DNA from: Pseudomonadota bacterium
GTDB taxonomy: Bacteria > Pseudomonadota > Alphaproteobacteria > Acetobacterales > Acetobacteraceae
DNA length: 64,000 bases
Reading direction: 5' to 3'
NCBI GenBank assembly: GCA_019351895.1
Contig: JABBOH010000006.1
Location: 1-64,000, forward strand
The notes below the pieces were generated by a model. The model did no database searches. It worked only from the letters and a program-made list of their open reading frames with translations, and was not told the DNA's origin. The position numbers and the translations under genes were made by a program. This document shows, in pieces, positions 27,365-35,844 of the stretch; position 1 is the stretch's first letter, and each line of letters opens with the position of its first letter.

Positions 27365-27823
27365 ATGAACGATGACCACATCAGCGGCACCATCAACGAG
27401 GCGACCGGCCGGGTGAAGGACGCGGTCGGCGGCCTGACGGGCGATTCGAAGACGCAGGCCGAGGGCAAGGTCGACGAGCTCAAGGGCCAGGCCCAGCAGG
27501 CGATGGGCGATGCCCGCGATGCCATCGGCTCGGCGGCGGAGAAGACCTCGCAGACGGCGTCCGATGTCGCGGCCAATGCGTCCGAGACACTGCGGCACAC
27601 CGCCGAGACGGTGAAGGCCAAGGCCGGAGAAGTCGGCGGCAAGGTGTATGAGGCCGGCGCCACGGCCGGCAACTACGTCGGCAGCACGGTCCAGGAGCAG
27701 CCGTTGCTGACGCTGATCGGCGCGGCGGCGATCGGCTATCTGGTCGCCTATCTTGTCCATGCGCCGTCGAGCCCGCTGGCGCCCGAGCCCCGCTACCGCA
27801 AGGTCGTCCGCCGCTGGAGCTGA
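27365..27823 (+). CDS. CsbD-like/DUF883-like stress protein with membrane anchor
   Basis: 152 residues. The N-terminal about 45 residues resemble CsbD (GTINEATGRVKDAVGGLTGD). The middle is a long amphipathic Ala/Glu/Lys helix, and the C-terminus carries a single hydrophobic helix (TLIGAAAIGYLVAYLVHA) followed by a basic tail, as in ElaB/YqjD-type DUF883 proteins that tether ribosomes to the inner membrane. A role in stress or stationary phase is known only for relatives. Followed by a strong terminator. Confidence 0.85.
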   Translation: MNDDHISGTINEATGRVKDAVGGLTGDSKTQAEGKVDELKGQAQQAMGDARDAIGSAAEKTSQTASDVAANASETLRHTAETVKAKAGEVGGKVYEAGATAGNYVGSTVQEQPLLTLIGAAAIGYLVAYLVHAPSSPLAPEPRYRKVVRRWS

Positions 27824-27845
27824 CCGCCGCGACAATTTCGAACGA

Positions 27846-27883
27846 GACAAGGTCCGCTGGCTCCCCAGCGGGCCTTGTCTTTT
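27846..27883. terminator. Intrinsic terminator (bidirectional position)
   Basis: Arms GACAAGGTCCGCTGG (27846-27860) and CCAGCGGGCCTTGTC (27865-27879) pair over 15 bp with one G-U, with a 4-base loop and then TTTT. It ends the CsbD/DUF883 gene and lies 6 nt from the stop of the convergent bpt gene. Confidence 0.85.
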
Positions 27884-27889
27884 GGGGGG

Positions 27890-28696
27890 TCAGCGAATGA
27901 GCGGCTCGGCCGGCATGATGGCGGAGATGGCCTCGCTGAAAGGTTCGCCCTCGGCGCCCCCCACCGTTGAGGGCTGCTCCGACATCTGACGCCAGGCGCC
28001 GTTGGTCAAAATCTCGCACGGCTGGAAGCGCGTCTTGTAGGCCATCTTCCGGCTCTCGCCGACCCAATAGCCGAGATAGACATAGGGCAGCCCCATGGCC
28101 CGGGCCTGATCGACCAGCCTCAGAATGGCGAAACTGCCGAGCGACTTGAAGGCGGTGTCGGGCGCGAAAAAGCTGTAGACCGCCGACAGGCCGTCGGCGA
28201 GCTTGTCGATCAGGCAGCAGGCGATCAGCCGCTGCGCCGGATCCCGGAACTCCGTCATGAACGTTTCGATGGGGGTGTCTTCGACCATCGCGCGATAGTC
28301 GTAGAAGCTCATGGTCGCCATATCGCCGTCGCCATGGCGCGCCTGCTGATAGCGCTGGAACAGCTGGAACTGCTCGACAGTCGCGGTCGCGGTGATCTCG
28401 CGGCCCGTGAGAGCGATGTTGGCGCGCGCGATCCGACGCAGGCCGCGATCCGGCTCGAACTGCCCCACCGGGATGCGGATCGGCACGCAAGCCTTGCAGC
28501 TCGGGCAGACGGGCGCGTAGGCGATGTTGTGGCTGCGCCGGAACCCGGCACGCGAGAGCCGGTCGTGCAAGGCTTCGGCCTCGGGCCCGGTCAGCTCCGT
28601 CACCACCTTCCGCTCGGTTCGCCCGGGCAGGTAAGGGCAGGGCAGAGGCGCCGTCGTGTAGAAGAAGTTTGGCCGACGGATGGTCCTGTAATTCAT
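27890..28696 (-). CDS. bpt: Aspartate/glutamate leucyltransferase (Bpt)
   Basis: 268 residues. Transfers Leu from leucyl-tRNA to N-terminal Asp/Glu of proteins, marking them for N-degron proteolysis by ClpS/ClpAP. Seen: CPYLPGRTERKVVTEL, the N-terminal cysteine motif APVCPSCKACVPIRIP, and the GNAT-like C-terminal part with YVYLGYWVGESRKMAYKTRF. The ATG at 28696 is chosen because MNYRTIRRPNFFYTTAP is the family start. Co-directional with the RDD gene, 49 nt upstream. Confidence 0.94.
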   Translation of the reverse strand: MNYRTIRRPNFFYTTAPLPCPYLPGRTERKVVTELTGPEAEALHDRLSRAGFRRSHNIAYAPVCPSCKACVPIRIPVGQFEPDRGLRRIARANIALTGREITATATVEQFQLFQRYQQARHGDGDMATMSFYDYRAMVEDTPIETFMTEFRDPAQRLIACCLIDKLADGLSAVYSFFAPDTAFKSLGSFAILRLVDQARAMGLPYVYLGYWVGESRKMAYKTRFQPCEILTNGAWRQMSEQPSTVGGAEGEPFSEAISAIMPAEPLIR

Positions 28697-28745
28697 CGCC
28701 GCTACCAGTCTCCGCCCCCTGATCCGCTCGTCATGCCAGCCGCTC

Positions 28746-29204
28746 TCACCACTGCCGCCACTCCAGGGCGCCGGCACGGACCACGACGAGTCCCGAGATC
28801 ATGTCATGGATCGCGCGGCGACGGGGCGTAAAAAATGCGATGGCGAGCCAGATCACGCCAGCCGCGAGTGTCAGATACAGCAGCCCCGTGAAGGCGATGG
28901 CCTGCACAAGGGTCGGGCGGCCCAGATCGTCTGCGCGCCGGACCGAGAGGCCGACCGCCGCCTGTCCCGGCGTCGCCATGGCAGGGCTCGCCATCCACAC
29001 CGCCTCGTACATGAGCCCGATGATGAGGATGAGGTGCGCGGGCCCGTGCAGAAGCCCGAGCGTCATCACATGGATGACGGCGAACCCGATCGAAACGCCC
29101 ATCGTCAGCAGGCAGATGAGGAGCAGGTCGATGAGGAATGCGCCGATCCGCCGGCTGGGAACGCCCCAGGTCAGGCTGTCGTCATCGACGGGATAAGCAT
29201 TCAT
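28746..29204 (-). CDS. RDD family membrane protein
   Basis: 152 residues. Begins with SRRIGAFLIDLLLICLL, the RDD signature region (R..A..ID), and has three to four membrane helices, GQAAVGLSVRRADDLGRPT between helices, and a C-terminal RRRAIHDMISGLVVV. Function is unknown in general; some relatives act as cation transporters. The start is ATG at 29204 or a GTG at 29213 that overlaps the stop of the upstream gene (GTGA). Confidence 0.88.
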   Translation of the reverse strand: MNAYPVDDDSLTWGVPSRRIGAFLIDLLLICLLTMGVSIGFAVIHVMTLGLLHGPAHLILIIGLMYEAVWMASPAMATPGQAAVGLSVRRADDLGRPTLVQAIAFTGLLYLTLAAGVIWLAIAFFTPRRRAIHDMISGLVVVRAGALEWRQW

Positions 29205-29209
29205 GGTGT

Positions 29210-31546
29210 TCACGAGCGGGATTTTGGCATGATCGTAATGGCGCGGGAAACCACATTCGGCTCCGGGCCGAGTTGCACGCTGCCCCCGGCACGCCAGCGT
29301 TGCAGAAAATCGGCCGCATGAGGGTCGAGGAGATCGCCCGACTGGCCGGGCGCGATCACGAACCGGCTGCGGTCGAGATCCGAAAGATCGTAGACGCCGC
29401 GCAGTTCCGGCCCGTGCACCGCGGTGAACTCCGCCCGGCGCGGGAAGTATCCGGGCGCCGTCACGTCGATGGTCGTCGCATCCCCCGGCACCTGGATCGT
29501 GATCCGTCCGAGCCAGCCGATGAGCGGCAGACGGCTCAGAAGCGGGTGGGCGAACAGTGCCGGATGCACCCGGCCCCAGCGCCAATGGGCGTAGCTCGAC
29601 CCGTGGTAATGGCGAAGCTGGGCCATGCTGGTGTCGAGCGCCGAGAGCAGCATTGGGCGGCAATTCCCGCCGCACCACAGCTTCGCCTGAGCCGCCGCGC
29701 CATCCGCCGGCAGGAGCAGCGACAGGATGAAGCGATCGTCGAGCACCGGCGCCCGCGAGGGATCGACCGAATTGGCCTTCAGCACCGCCTCCAGGAAGGC
29801 GTGCGTCCAGGCGTTGAAGATCAGCGGCTGCGGTTCGTTCATCGCCATCCTGCCGTCCCAACCCTTGAGAAGGTCGGCGGCGGGCGCGGCCGGATCCTGT
29901 TTCGGCACGGCGAGGGCGGTCAGCACCGGCAGCAGCCGCCGCGCGTAGTCGCTCACCACATCCATCTGCATCCGGGCGAAGCTTCCGGCCGTCTGCCGGT
30001 CGTTCGCGTCTAGCAGGTCGCGAATGCGCTGGGCACGCCAGTCGCCGTAGGTGTCGCGTCCGAGCTTGACCGGGAAGTCGGGTCCGACGGTCGGCTCATT
30101 GGCGTTCACGATGCGGCCCGAGGCCGGATTGACGCTGTGGGGAAGGGCGTTGCCGCTGGCCCAGCCGATCCAGTCGTGGCGGCCATCGGCGCCGTCGACC
30201 GGCCAAGCGCCGTCGCCGGACTTTCGGATCGGCACGCGGCCCGTCGTAAAGAAGGCGATGTTGCCGGCTGTATCCGCCGATAGCAGGTTCTGCACCGGGC
30301 TCGTGATCTTGGCGGCCGCGAGACCGACATCGGAGACCCAGCGCGCGTGGTCGAGCATGAGCAGACCGTCGGCATCCGTGTCGTGCGGCGCGAGGTTCGC
30401 CATCTCGACGGCCAGCACCGTGTTCTTTTCCGGCCCTTCGCCGATCACCGGCCCATGCCGCGTGCTGCGCACCGTCAGCACGACATCCGGGCGTCCCCGC
30501 ACGTGGATGACCTCGCGGCGGGTGATGAAGGGCTCGGGCCCGTTCGGCGTCTCGTAATGCGTGCCGTCGGGCGTCACATGCTCGATGAACACATCCTGGG
30601 TATCGGCGCCGGTGTCGGTGAAGGTCCAGGCGACGTGGTCGTTGTGGCCGATGACCATGAAGGGCACGCCGGGCACCGTGGCGCCGGCCAGCGTCCCCTC
30701 CGGCGTGTCGATGCGCGCCAGATACCAGAGGCTGGGGAAGTCGAAGCTCAAATGCGGGTCCCCCGCGAGCAGCGGCTGGCCGGAGGCCGTGTGGCTGCCC
30801 GACAGCGCCCACTCGTTGGAGGCCTGCGCTGGCTCGGTGAAGGGCTGCGGGAAGTGCCTGATCCAGGCCAGCGCCTCGCGCGCGGCGGCGCGTGCGCCCG
30901 GCGGAAAGGCGAGGGCCGCATCGGCGGGGGGCGGCGGCTTGCCCGTCGTCGGCCACAGCGCGTCGATCTTGGCCCGCGACATATGTGCGGAGAGCGCCAG
31001 CCGTTCGAGCTCCGTCCGCCAGTTGCCCGAGAGCCAGAGGCCCATCGTCTTGCCCCAAAGCAGGCTGTCGACGATCGTCCAGGGGCGGGGCTTGCCGAGG
31101 AAGACGAATTCCGGAGCCGCCAGCCGCCCGCGCTTCGCAATCCAGGCGTTGACGCCGTTGGCATAGGCCTGCAGCAGCGCGCGGGCCTGGGGCGAAAGAT
31201 CGGCGACATCCGCCTCGGCGCTGCGGCGGACGCCGAGGATGCGCATCTCCTCGTCGCTCGGGAGCGCCGCCGGTCCAAATACCTGCGCGAGCGTGCCCGC
31301 CGCCGCCCGCCGCATGAGGTCCATCTGGAACATCCGGTCGCGCGCATGGATGTAGCCGAGCGCCGTCGCGGCATCAGTCGCCGAACTCGCGCGGATGAAG
31401 GGGATGTCGTTGCTGTCGAAGGACACGCCGACCGGGTCGGTGACGCCCGGGATCGTCAGCACGTCGTCCTGCGGCGGGAGCACGCGCCAAATGATGGCCG
31501 CGACGGCGACGATGAGGAGGGCGACGGCGACACCGAGGGCGATCAA
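29210..31546 (-). CDS. Penicillin acylase (S45) family N-terminal serine hydrolase
   Basis: 778 residues from a TTG; no ATG or GTG lies upstream in the frame, so the start is uncertain. One N-terminal membrane helix (2-20) is followed by the alpha chain, a spacer, and autocatalytic cleavage expected before Ser243 in QASNEWALSG, the nucleophile motif. GHNDHVAWTFTDTGADTQD and the later NANEPTVGPDFP fit the beta chain. The family cleaves amides such as penicillins or acyl-homoserine lactones; the true substrate is unknown. Upstream of the RDD gene and bpt. Confidence 0.9.
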   Translation of the reverse strand: MIALGVAVALLIVAVAAIIWRVLPPQDDVLTIPGVTDPVGVSFDSNDIPFIRASSATDAATALGYIHARDRMFQMDLMRRAAAGTLAQVFGPAALPSDEEMRILGVRRSAEADVADLSPQARALLQAYANGVNAWIAKRGRLAAPEFVFLGKPRPWTIVDSLLWGKTMGLWLSGNWRTELERLALSAHMSRAKIDALWPTTGKPPPPADAALAFPPGARAAAREALAWIRHFPQPFTEPAQASNEWALSGSHTASGQPLLAGDPHLSFDFPSLWYLARIDTPEGTLAGATVPGVPFMVIGHNDHVAWTFTDTGADTQDVFIEHVTPDGTHYETPNGPEPFITRREVIHVRGRPDVVLTVRSTRHGPVIGEGPEKNTVLAVEMANLAPHDTDADGLLMLDHARWVSDVGLAAAKITSPVQNLLSADTAGNIAFFTTGRVPIRKSGDGAWPVDGADGRHDWIGWASGNALPHSVNPASGRIVNANEPTVGPDFPVKLGRDTYGDWRAQRIRDLLDANDRQTAGSFARMQMDVVSDYARRLLPVLTALAVPKQDPAAPAADLLKGWDGRMAMNEPQPLIFNAWTHAFLEAVLKANSVDPSRAPVLDDRFILSLLLPADGAAAQAKLWCGGNCRPMLLSALDTSMAQLRHYHGSSYAHWRWGRVHPALFAHPLLSRLPLIGWLGRITIQVPGDATTIDVTAPGYFPRRAEFTAVHGPELRGVYDLSDLDRSRFVIAPGQSGDLLDPHAADFLQRWRAGGSVQLGPEPNVVSRAITIMPKSRS

Positions 31547-31754
31547 TGCCCGCCGCAGCCACGGCGGCCAAGGTTGGAAGCGGCGCTGCTTGCCGCCGGG
31601 TCCCCCCTTGGCGCCCGCCTTAGCGACAGATTGAGCGATGGTGAACGTCCTCGCGATTGAACGGCATCATGGCAAGGGTCATGACTGCCTGCCAAGATGC
31701 AAGAGCGCCCGCGGCGGATTGTCCCGCTGCCGGCCACGGGACCGAGGACAACAC

Positions 31755-32594
31755 ATGGAAGCGCGCAACCGCCGGGTTCGTTATTTGCTGACGGACGGGT
31801 TCCACGACATGGCCTATCTTGAGTGGGGTCAGCCGGATGCGCCCTCGGTCGTCTGCGTCCATGGGCTCACTCGTCAGGCTCATGACTTCGACCGGCTGGC
31901 CCAGGCGCTGGCCGGGGATTTCCGCGTCATCTGCCCGGATCTTCCGGGGCGTGGGCAGTCGGACTGGCTGAGCGATCCCGCGCTCTATCAGCCACAAACC
32001 TACGTCACCGCGCTCTCGCATCTGCTGGCGGTGATCGGCGGACCCGTCCATTGGGTCGGAACGTCGCTCGGCGGCATCTGCGGCATGGTGATCGCCGCCC
32101 AGCCAGGAACGCCGGTCGCGCGCATGGTTCTGAACGACATCGGCCCTTTCATTCCCCAGGCGGCAGTCGCCCGCATCCGCGATTACATGGTGCCGCCGCC
32201 GGAATTCCCCGACGCGACGGCGCTGGAAGCCCATCTCCGGCTGATTCACGACGCTTTCGGCGTGCCGGACGACGCCGCCTGGGCGGAGATGGCGCGCCAC
32301 TCCGCCCGCGCGCTGCCGAATGGCGCGGTGACGCTCCATTACGATCCGGGGGTCGGGGAGGCCATGCGCGCGCAGGAGCCTGCTGATGTGAATCTGATGG
32401 GTTTCTGGCAGAGAATTGAGGTTCCAATGCTGACGATCCGCGGCGACCGCAGCGATCTTCTGCTGCCGGAGACTTTGCTGGAGATGGAACGCTCGGGCTC
32501 CCGCAGCTTCGTGATCCCAGGCGTAGGGCACGCGCCCGCTCTGATGGACGAGAAAAGCATCTCCGTGATCGCTGCGTTTCTGAGAGAAAGCTGA
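31755..32594 (+). CDS. Alpha/beta-fold hydrolase
   Basis: 279 residues. Nucleophile elbow GTSLGG, oxyanion region CVHGLTRQAHDFD, acid region RGDRSDLLLPE and catalytic histidine in PGVGHAPALMDE are all present, so it should be active. The ATG at 31755 is chosen because the in-frame extension before it is unlike the family. It is divergent from the penicillin-acylase-family gene. The substrate cannot be inferred. Confidence 0.9.
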   Translation: MEARNRRVRYLLTDGFHDMAYLEWGQPDAPSVVCVHGLTRQAHDFDRLAQALAGDFRVICPDLPGRGQSDWLSDPALYQPQTYVTALSHLLAVIGGPVHWVGTSLGGICGMVIAAQPGTPVARMVLNDIGPFIPQAAVARIRDYMVPPPEFPDATALEAHLRLIHDAFGVPDDAAWAEMARHSARALPNGAVTLHYDPGVGEAMRAQEPADVNLMGFWQRIEVPMLTIRGDRSDLLLPETLLEMERSGSRSFVIPGVGHAPALMDEKSISVIAAFLRES

Positions 32595-32772
32595 GGGGAG
32601 GGGGTGCTCCCCCGCTACAATCCTCCTCCCTTGCATAGCCGAGGTCAGGCCATGCGCATTTATTTCACTTGCGCCGGGGGGCGCGGGCCCGCATAACCCG
32701 CCGCCTTGGCCCCAGGGGGCATGCCATGAGGGCATGTCCAACAGGCCGTCTACTGGTTGAGGGAGCATGCGC

Positions 32773-33234
32773 ATGAACGCACTTGCCCGACTGGGGATGG
32801 TCTCGGATTTCCCGAGCGAGAACCAGATGACTGCCACCACCGAGAATGCGGAGGTGCAGAAGGACTATTGGATCGAGCGCGACGGGCAGCGGTTCGCCGG
32901 CATGCATTTGCTGGTCGATCTCTGGGGCGCGAGCAATCTTTCGGAGCCGGATCATATCGACCGCGCGCTTCGTGAGGCGGCCGTCGTGGCCGGCGCCACG
33001 ATTCTGCACTCGCACTTCCACCACTTCACGCCGAACGGCGGCGTGTCGGGCGTGCTCGTGCTCGCGGAAAGCCATATCTCGATCCATACCTGGCCCGAGA
33101 GGAATTTCGCCGCCATCGACATCTTCATGTGCGGCGACTGCGACCCGCATCTTGGCATCCCGGTGATCCAGGCGGCGTTCACGCCGGCGCGGATCGACAT
33201 CGACGAGCAGCGCCGCGGCAGCCGCGGCGAGTAA
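32773..33234 (+). CDS. speD: S-adenosylmethionine decarboxylase proenzyme
   Basis: 153 residues. Makes decarboxylated SAM for spermidine synthesis. The self-cleavage site Glu99-Ser100 lies in LAESHISIHTWPE, where Ser100 becomes the pyruvoyl group; His105 and Cys120 in FMCGDCDP are the processing and catalytic residues. The ATG at 32773 is preferred to one at 32767 because GAGGGAG then has 6-nt spacing. A small hairpin (CATGCC/GGCATG) lies in the leader at 32719-32736. speE follows. Confidence 0.95.
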   Translation: MNALARLGMVSDFPSENQMTATTENAEVQKDYWIERDGQRFAGMHLLVDLWGASNLSEPDHIDRALREAAVVAGATILHSHFHHFTPNGGVSGVLVLAESHISIHTWPERNFAAIDIFMCGDCDPHLGIPVIQAAFTPARIDIDEQRRGSRGE

Positions 33235-33333
33235 GCCGCGCCGTCGCTTCCTTCCCTAAAAAATCGCTCAACCATCGGCTCGTCTGCGGCATCACCGCGG
33301 ATGAGCCCGATCCGCATCTGACCGGAGCACGGC

Positions 33334-34200
33334 ATGGCAACCGACGCTTGGCTGAACGAAACGCTGTACCCAGGCTGGGGGCAGCGCTTCCGCATCGTCC
33401 GGGAACTCGCGCGGGTGCAGAGCGACTTCCAGGACATCGTGATCTTCGAGAGCGAGACGCATGGCCGCGTCATGGTGCTCGACGGCATCATCCAGATCAC
33501 CGAGGGCGACGAGTTCGTCTACCAGGAGATGCTGGCCCATGTGCCGCTGATCGCGCATGGCGCCGCGAAGAACGTGCTCATCATCGGCGCGGGTGACGGC
33601 GGCGTCCTGCGCCGCGTGCTGGAGCACAAGGGCGTCGAGCGCGCCGTCATGTGCGAGATCGACGGCGAGGTCATCCGGCTGGCCAAGGAGTTCCTGCCGA
33701 AGATCGCGGGCGACGCCTGGACCAATCCGCGCGGCGAGGTGATCGTGGGCGATGGCATCGACTACGTCCGCCGCGCGCCGGATGCGAGCTTCGACGTGAT
33801 CATCGTCGACTCGACCGATCCGATCGGCGTCGGCGAAGTGCTGTTCACCGACGAGTTCTACCAGAACAGCGCGCGCATCCTGACGGCGGGCGGGCTGATC
33901 GTGAACCAGTGCGGCGTGCCCTTCATGCAGGCGGATGAACTCCGCGAAACGAGCCTGCGCCGCCGCCAGTTCTTTCCCCATGTGGGTGCCTACGTGGCGG
34001 CCGTGCCGACCTATGTCGGCGGCTACATGACGCTCGGCTGGGCGGCGAAGCAGCCCGGCATCGCGACGGTGGATGTGCCGGCGATCGCCGCGCGGGCGCA
34101 GGCGAGCGGCATCCTCGGCACCACGCGCTACTGGACGCCCCACATCCACGCGGCGGCCTTCCACCTTCCGCCCTACATCGCCGAGCATCTTCCCGACTGA
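33334..34200 (+). CDS. speE: Spermidine synthase
   Basis: 288 residues. Transfers the aminopropyl group from decarboxylated SAM to putrescine. Seen: QDIVIFESETHGRVMVLDG, IIGAGDGGVLRRVLEH (nucleotide motif), IDGEVIRLAKEFLP, IIVDSTDPIGVGEVLF with the catalytic Asp, and the final TRYWTPHIHAAAFHLP. Lies 99 nt after speD in the same direction, so the two are likely one unit. Confidence 0.96.
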   Translation: MATDAWLNETLYPGWGQRFRIVRELARVQSDFQDIVIFESETHGRVMVLDGIIQITEGDEFVYQEMLAHVPLIAHGAAKNVLIIGAGDGGVLRRVLEHKGVERAVMCEIDGEVIRLAKEFLPKIAGDAWTNPRGEVIVGDGIDYVRRAPDASFDVIIVDSTDPIGVGEVLFTDEFYQNSARILTAGGLIVNQCGVPFMQADELRETSLRRRQFFPHVGAYVAAVPTYVGGYMTLGWAAKQPGIATVDVPAIAARAQASGILGTTRYWTPHIHAAAFHLPPYIAEHLPD

Positions 34201-34247
34201 GCCCCTCTGCTTGGCCGCCGCGTCGTGGCAAGCTGTCGGCGAGTGCC

Positions 34248-34278
34248 GAGGAGGTTGATGATGGTGCGCGCCGCATGA
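34248..34278 (+). promoter_or_regulatory. Leader mini-ORF (MVRAA) coupled to crcB
   Basis: The only good ribosome site in the leader, GAGGAGG (34248-34254), lies 6 nt before an ATG at 34261 that encodes five residues (MVRAA) and ends at a TGA overlapping the crcB start as ATGA. It is about 20 nt from the crcB ATG, too far for direct use. Translation of the mini-ORF should deliver ribosomes to crcB. This is an inference from spacing alone. Confidence 0.5.
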
Positions 34279-34670
34279 ACACACTGACATATCTGCTGGT
34301 GGCGATCGGCGGCGCGATCGGCAGCGTGCTCCGCGCCTGGGTCAGCGTGACGGCCGTGCGCAACTTCGGTGCAAGTTTTCCTTACAGCACGATGATCGTG
34401 AACGTGGTCGGCTCGGCGATCATCGGCATCGTCGCCGCGGCGGCGCTGAGCCCGAGCCGGACCCTGGTCAGCCAGGAGGTCCGCATCTTCCTGATGGTCG
34501 GCTTCTGCGGCGGGTTCACCACCTTTTCGTCCTTCAGCCTGCAGACCTTCGAGTTGCTGCGGGAGGGACGGGCCGCGGCGGCGTTCGCGAATATCGTGCT
34601 GTCGGTGGTCGCCTGCTTGGCCGCCACCGCCGCCGGCTATCTCGGCGCGGCGGCGCTCACCTCGCGATAG
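34275..34670 (+). CDS. crcB: Fluoride ion channel CrcB/FluC
   Basis: 131 residues, four membrane helices; exports fluoride as a dual-topology dimer. GGAIGSVLRAWVS near the start, STMIVNVVGSAIIG with the pore Asn, and GFCGGFTTFSSFS (the Phe-box and sodium-site region) are all present. The ATG lies within the stop of a five-codon leader ORF. The last 14 nt overlap the convergent aminotransferase gene. I see no fluoride riboswitch in the 74-nt leader. Confidence 0.95.
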   Translation: MNTLTYLLVAIGGAIGSVLRAWVSVTAVRNFGASFPYSTMIVNVVGSAIIGIVAAAALSPSRTLVSQEVRIFLMVGFCGGFTTFSSFSLQTFELLREGRAAAAFANIVLSVVACLAATAAGYLGAAALTSR

Positions 34671-35838
34671 TCTCGTCGGTGCGCCAGCGCAATAGCCGCT
34701 CCGCCGCCTCGGCCATGTCCGCTTCGCCGCCGCAATAGCTGAAGCGCACGAAACCATGCCCGTGCCGCGCGTCGAAATCCACGCCGGGCGTGGCCGCGAT
34801 GCTGAGTTCCCGCAGCATGCGCGCGCAGAACTCGGGGCTCGGCTCGTGGCGCGCCGAAATGTCGGCATAGAGGTAGAAGGCGCCCTCGGCGGCGCTCAGC
34901 CGGTCGAAACCGGCGCGCGGCAAGGCTTCCAGCAACAGGTCCCGTGAGCGGCGATAGCCTATGCGGCGCGCCTCCAACTCCTCCGTGCAATCGAAGGCGG
35001 CCTCGGCCGCGACCTGGGCGATGTGCGGCGCGCTGATGAACATGTTCTGGGCCAGTCGCTCGGCGGGGCGGCGGAGATCGGCGGGCAGGACCATCCATCC
35101 GACGCGCCAGCCGGTCATGGAGAAATACTTGGAGAAACTGTTCACCACGATCGCCGACGGGCTGAAGGCGGCCGCGGTCGCGATCGGGCTGTCGTAATGC
35201 AGGCCGTGATAGATTTCGTCGCTCACCAGCCGGACGCCGTTTTCGTGGCACCAGCGGGCGAGGCCGGCCAGTTCGTCCGGATGCAGCATGGTCCCGGCCG
35301 GGTTGCAGGGGCTCGCGACAATAAGCCCCTCCGGTCGCGGGTCGAGTGCCTCCAGCATGGCGACGGTCGGCTGGAACCGCGTCTCCGCCCCTGTCTCCAG
35401 GATCACCGGCCGCATGCCGAGGGCGGTCAGGATATTGACATAGGGCGGGTAGTAGGGCGCGGCCATGGCGATGCGGTCGCCCTGATCGAAGGCGGCCAGG
35501 AAGGCGAGCGGGAAGGCGCCCGAGGCGCCGGTGGTGACGGCGATGCGATCGGCGCAGAGATCGAGGCTGTACCATGCCCCGTAGTGGCCGGCGATGCGGC
35601 GGCGCAGGCTCGGCAGGCCGAACGCCTCTGTGTATCCGAGCGGATGGCTGCCGGCGAGCGCGGCGGTGGCGGCTGCGATGGCCCCATGAGGCGCGCCGCG
35701 TGCCGGTTGGCCGACTTCCATGCGGATCACCTGCGGATCCTGAGGGCCGCGCGCCGCCGCATGCGCGTTGGCGGCGGCGATCACGTCCATCACGCGGAAC
35801 GGCGGGATGTTGCCGCCGCGGCCGGCTTTGAGCGGCAT
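34657..35838 (-). CDS. Pyridoxal-phosphate aminotransferase, class I/II
   Basis: 393 residues, fold type I. The PLP lysine is in NSFSKYFSMTGWRVGW; ASPCNPAGTMLHPDEL carries the substrate and cofactor Asn, VSDEIYHGLHYD the Asp, and FVRFSYCGG the carboxylate-binding Arg. The sequence type is that of aspartate/alanine or aromatic aminotransferases, and the exact amino acid cannot be told. It begins 6 nt before the GGT-like gene's stop on the same strand, just downstream of that gene. Confidence 0.92.
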   Translation of the reverse strand: MPLKAGRGGNIPPFRVMDVIAAANAHAAARGPQDPQVIRMEVGQPARGAPHGAIAAATAALAGSHPLGYTEAFGLPSLRRRIAGHYGAWYSLDLCADRIAVTTGASGAFPLAFLAAFDQGDRIAMAAPYYPPYVNILTALGMRPVILETGAETRFQPTVAMLEALDPRPEGLIVASPCNPAGTMLHPDELAGLARWCHENGVRLVSDEIYHGLHYDSPIATAAAFSPSAIVVNSFSKYFSMTGWRVGWMVLPADLRRPAERLAQNMFISAPHIAQVAAEAAFDCTEELEARRIGYRRSRDLLLEALPRAGFDRLSAAEGAFYLYADISARHEPSPEFCARMLRELSIAATPGVDFDARHGHGFVRFSYCGGEADMAEAAERLLRWRTDETIAR

Positions 35839-35844
35839 CGGCGT

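Noticed and set aside
32595-32772. SAM-responsive riboswitch before speD
   Set aside because: Only a 6-bp hairpin is seen; no SAM-II or other known pseudoknot pattern could be traced.
34201-34274. Fluoride riboswitch before crcB
   Set aside because: The leader is short and shows no sequence I recognise as the crcB-motif core; the mini-ORF explains the layout better.
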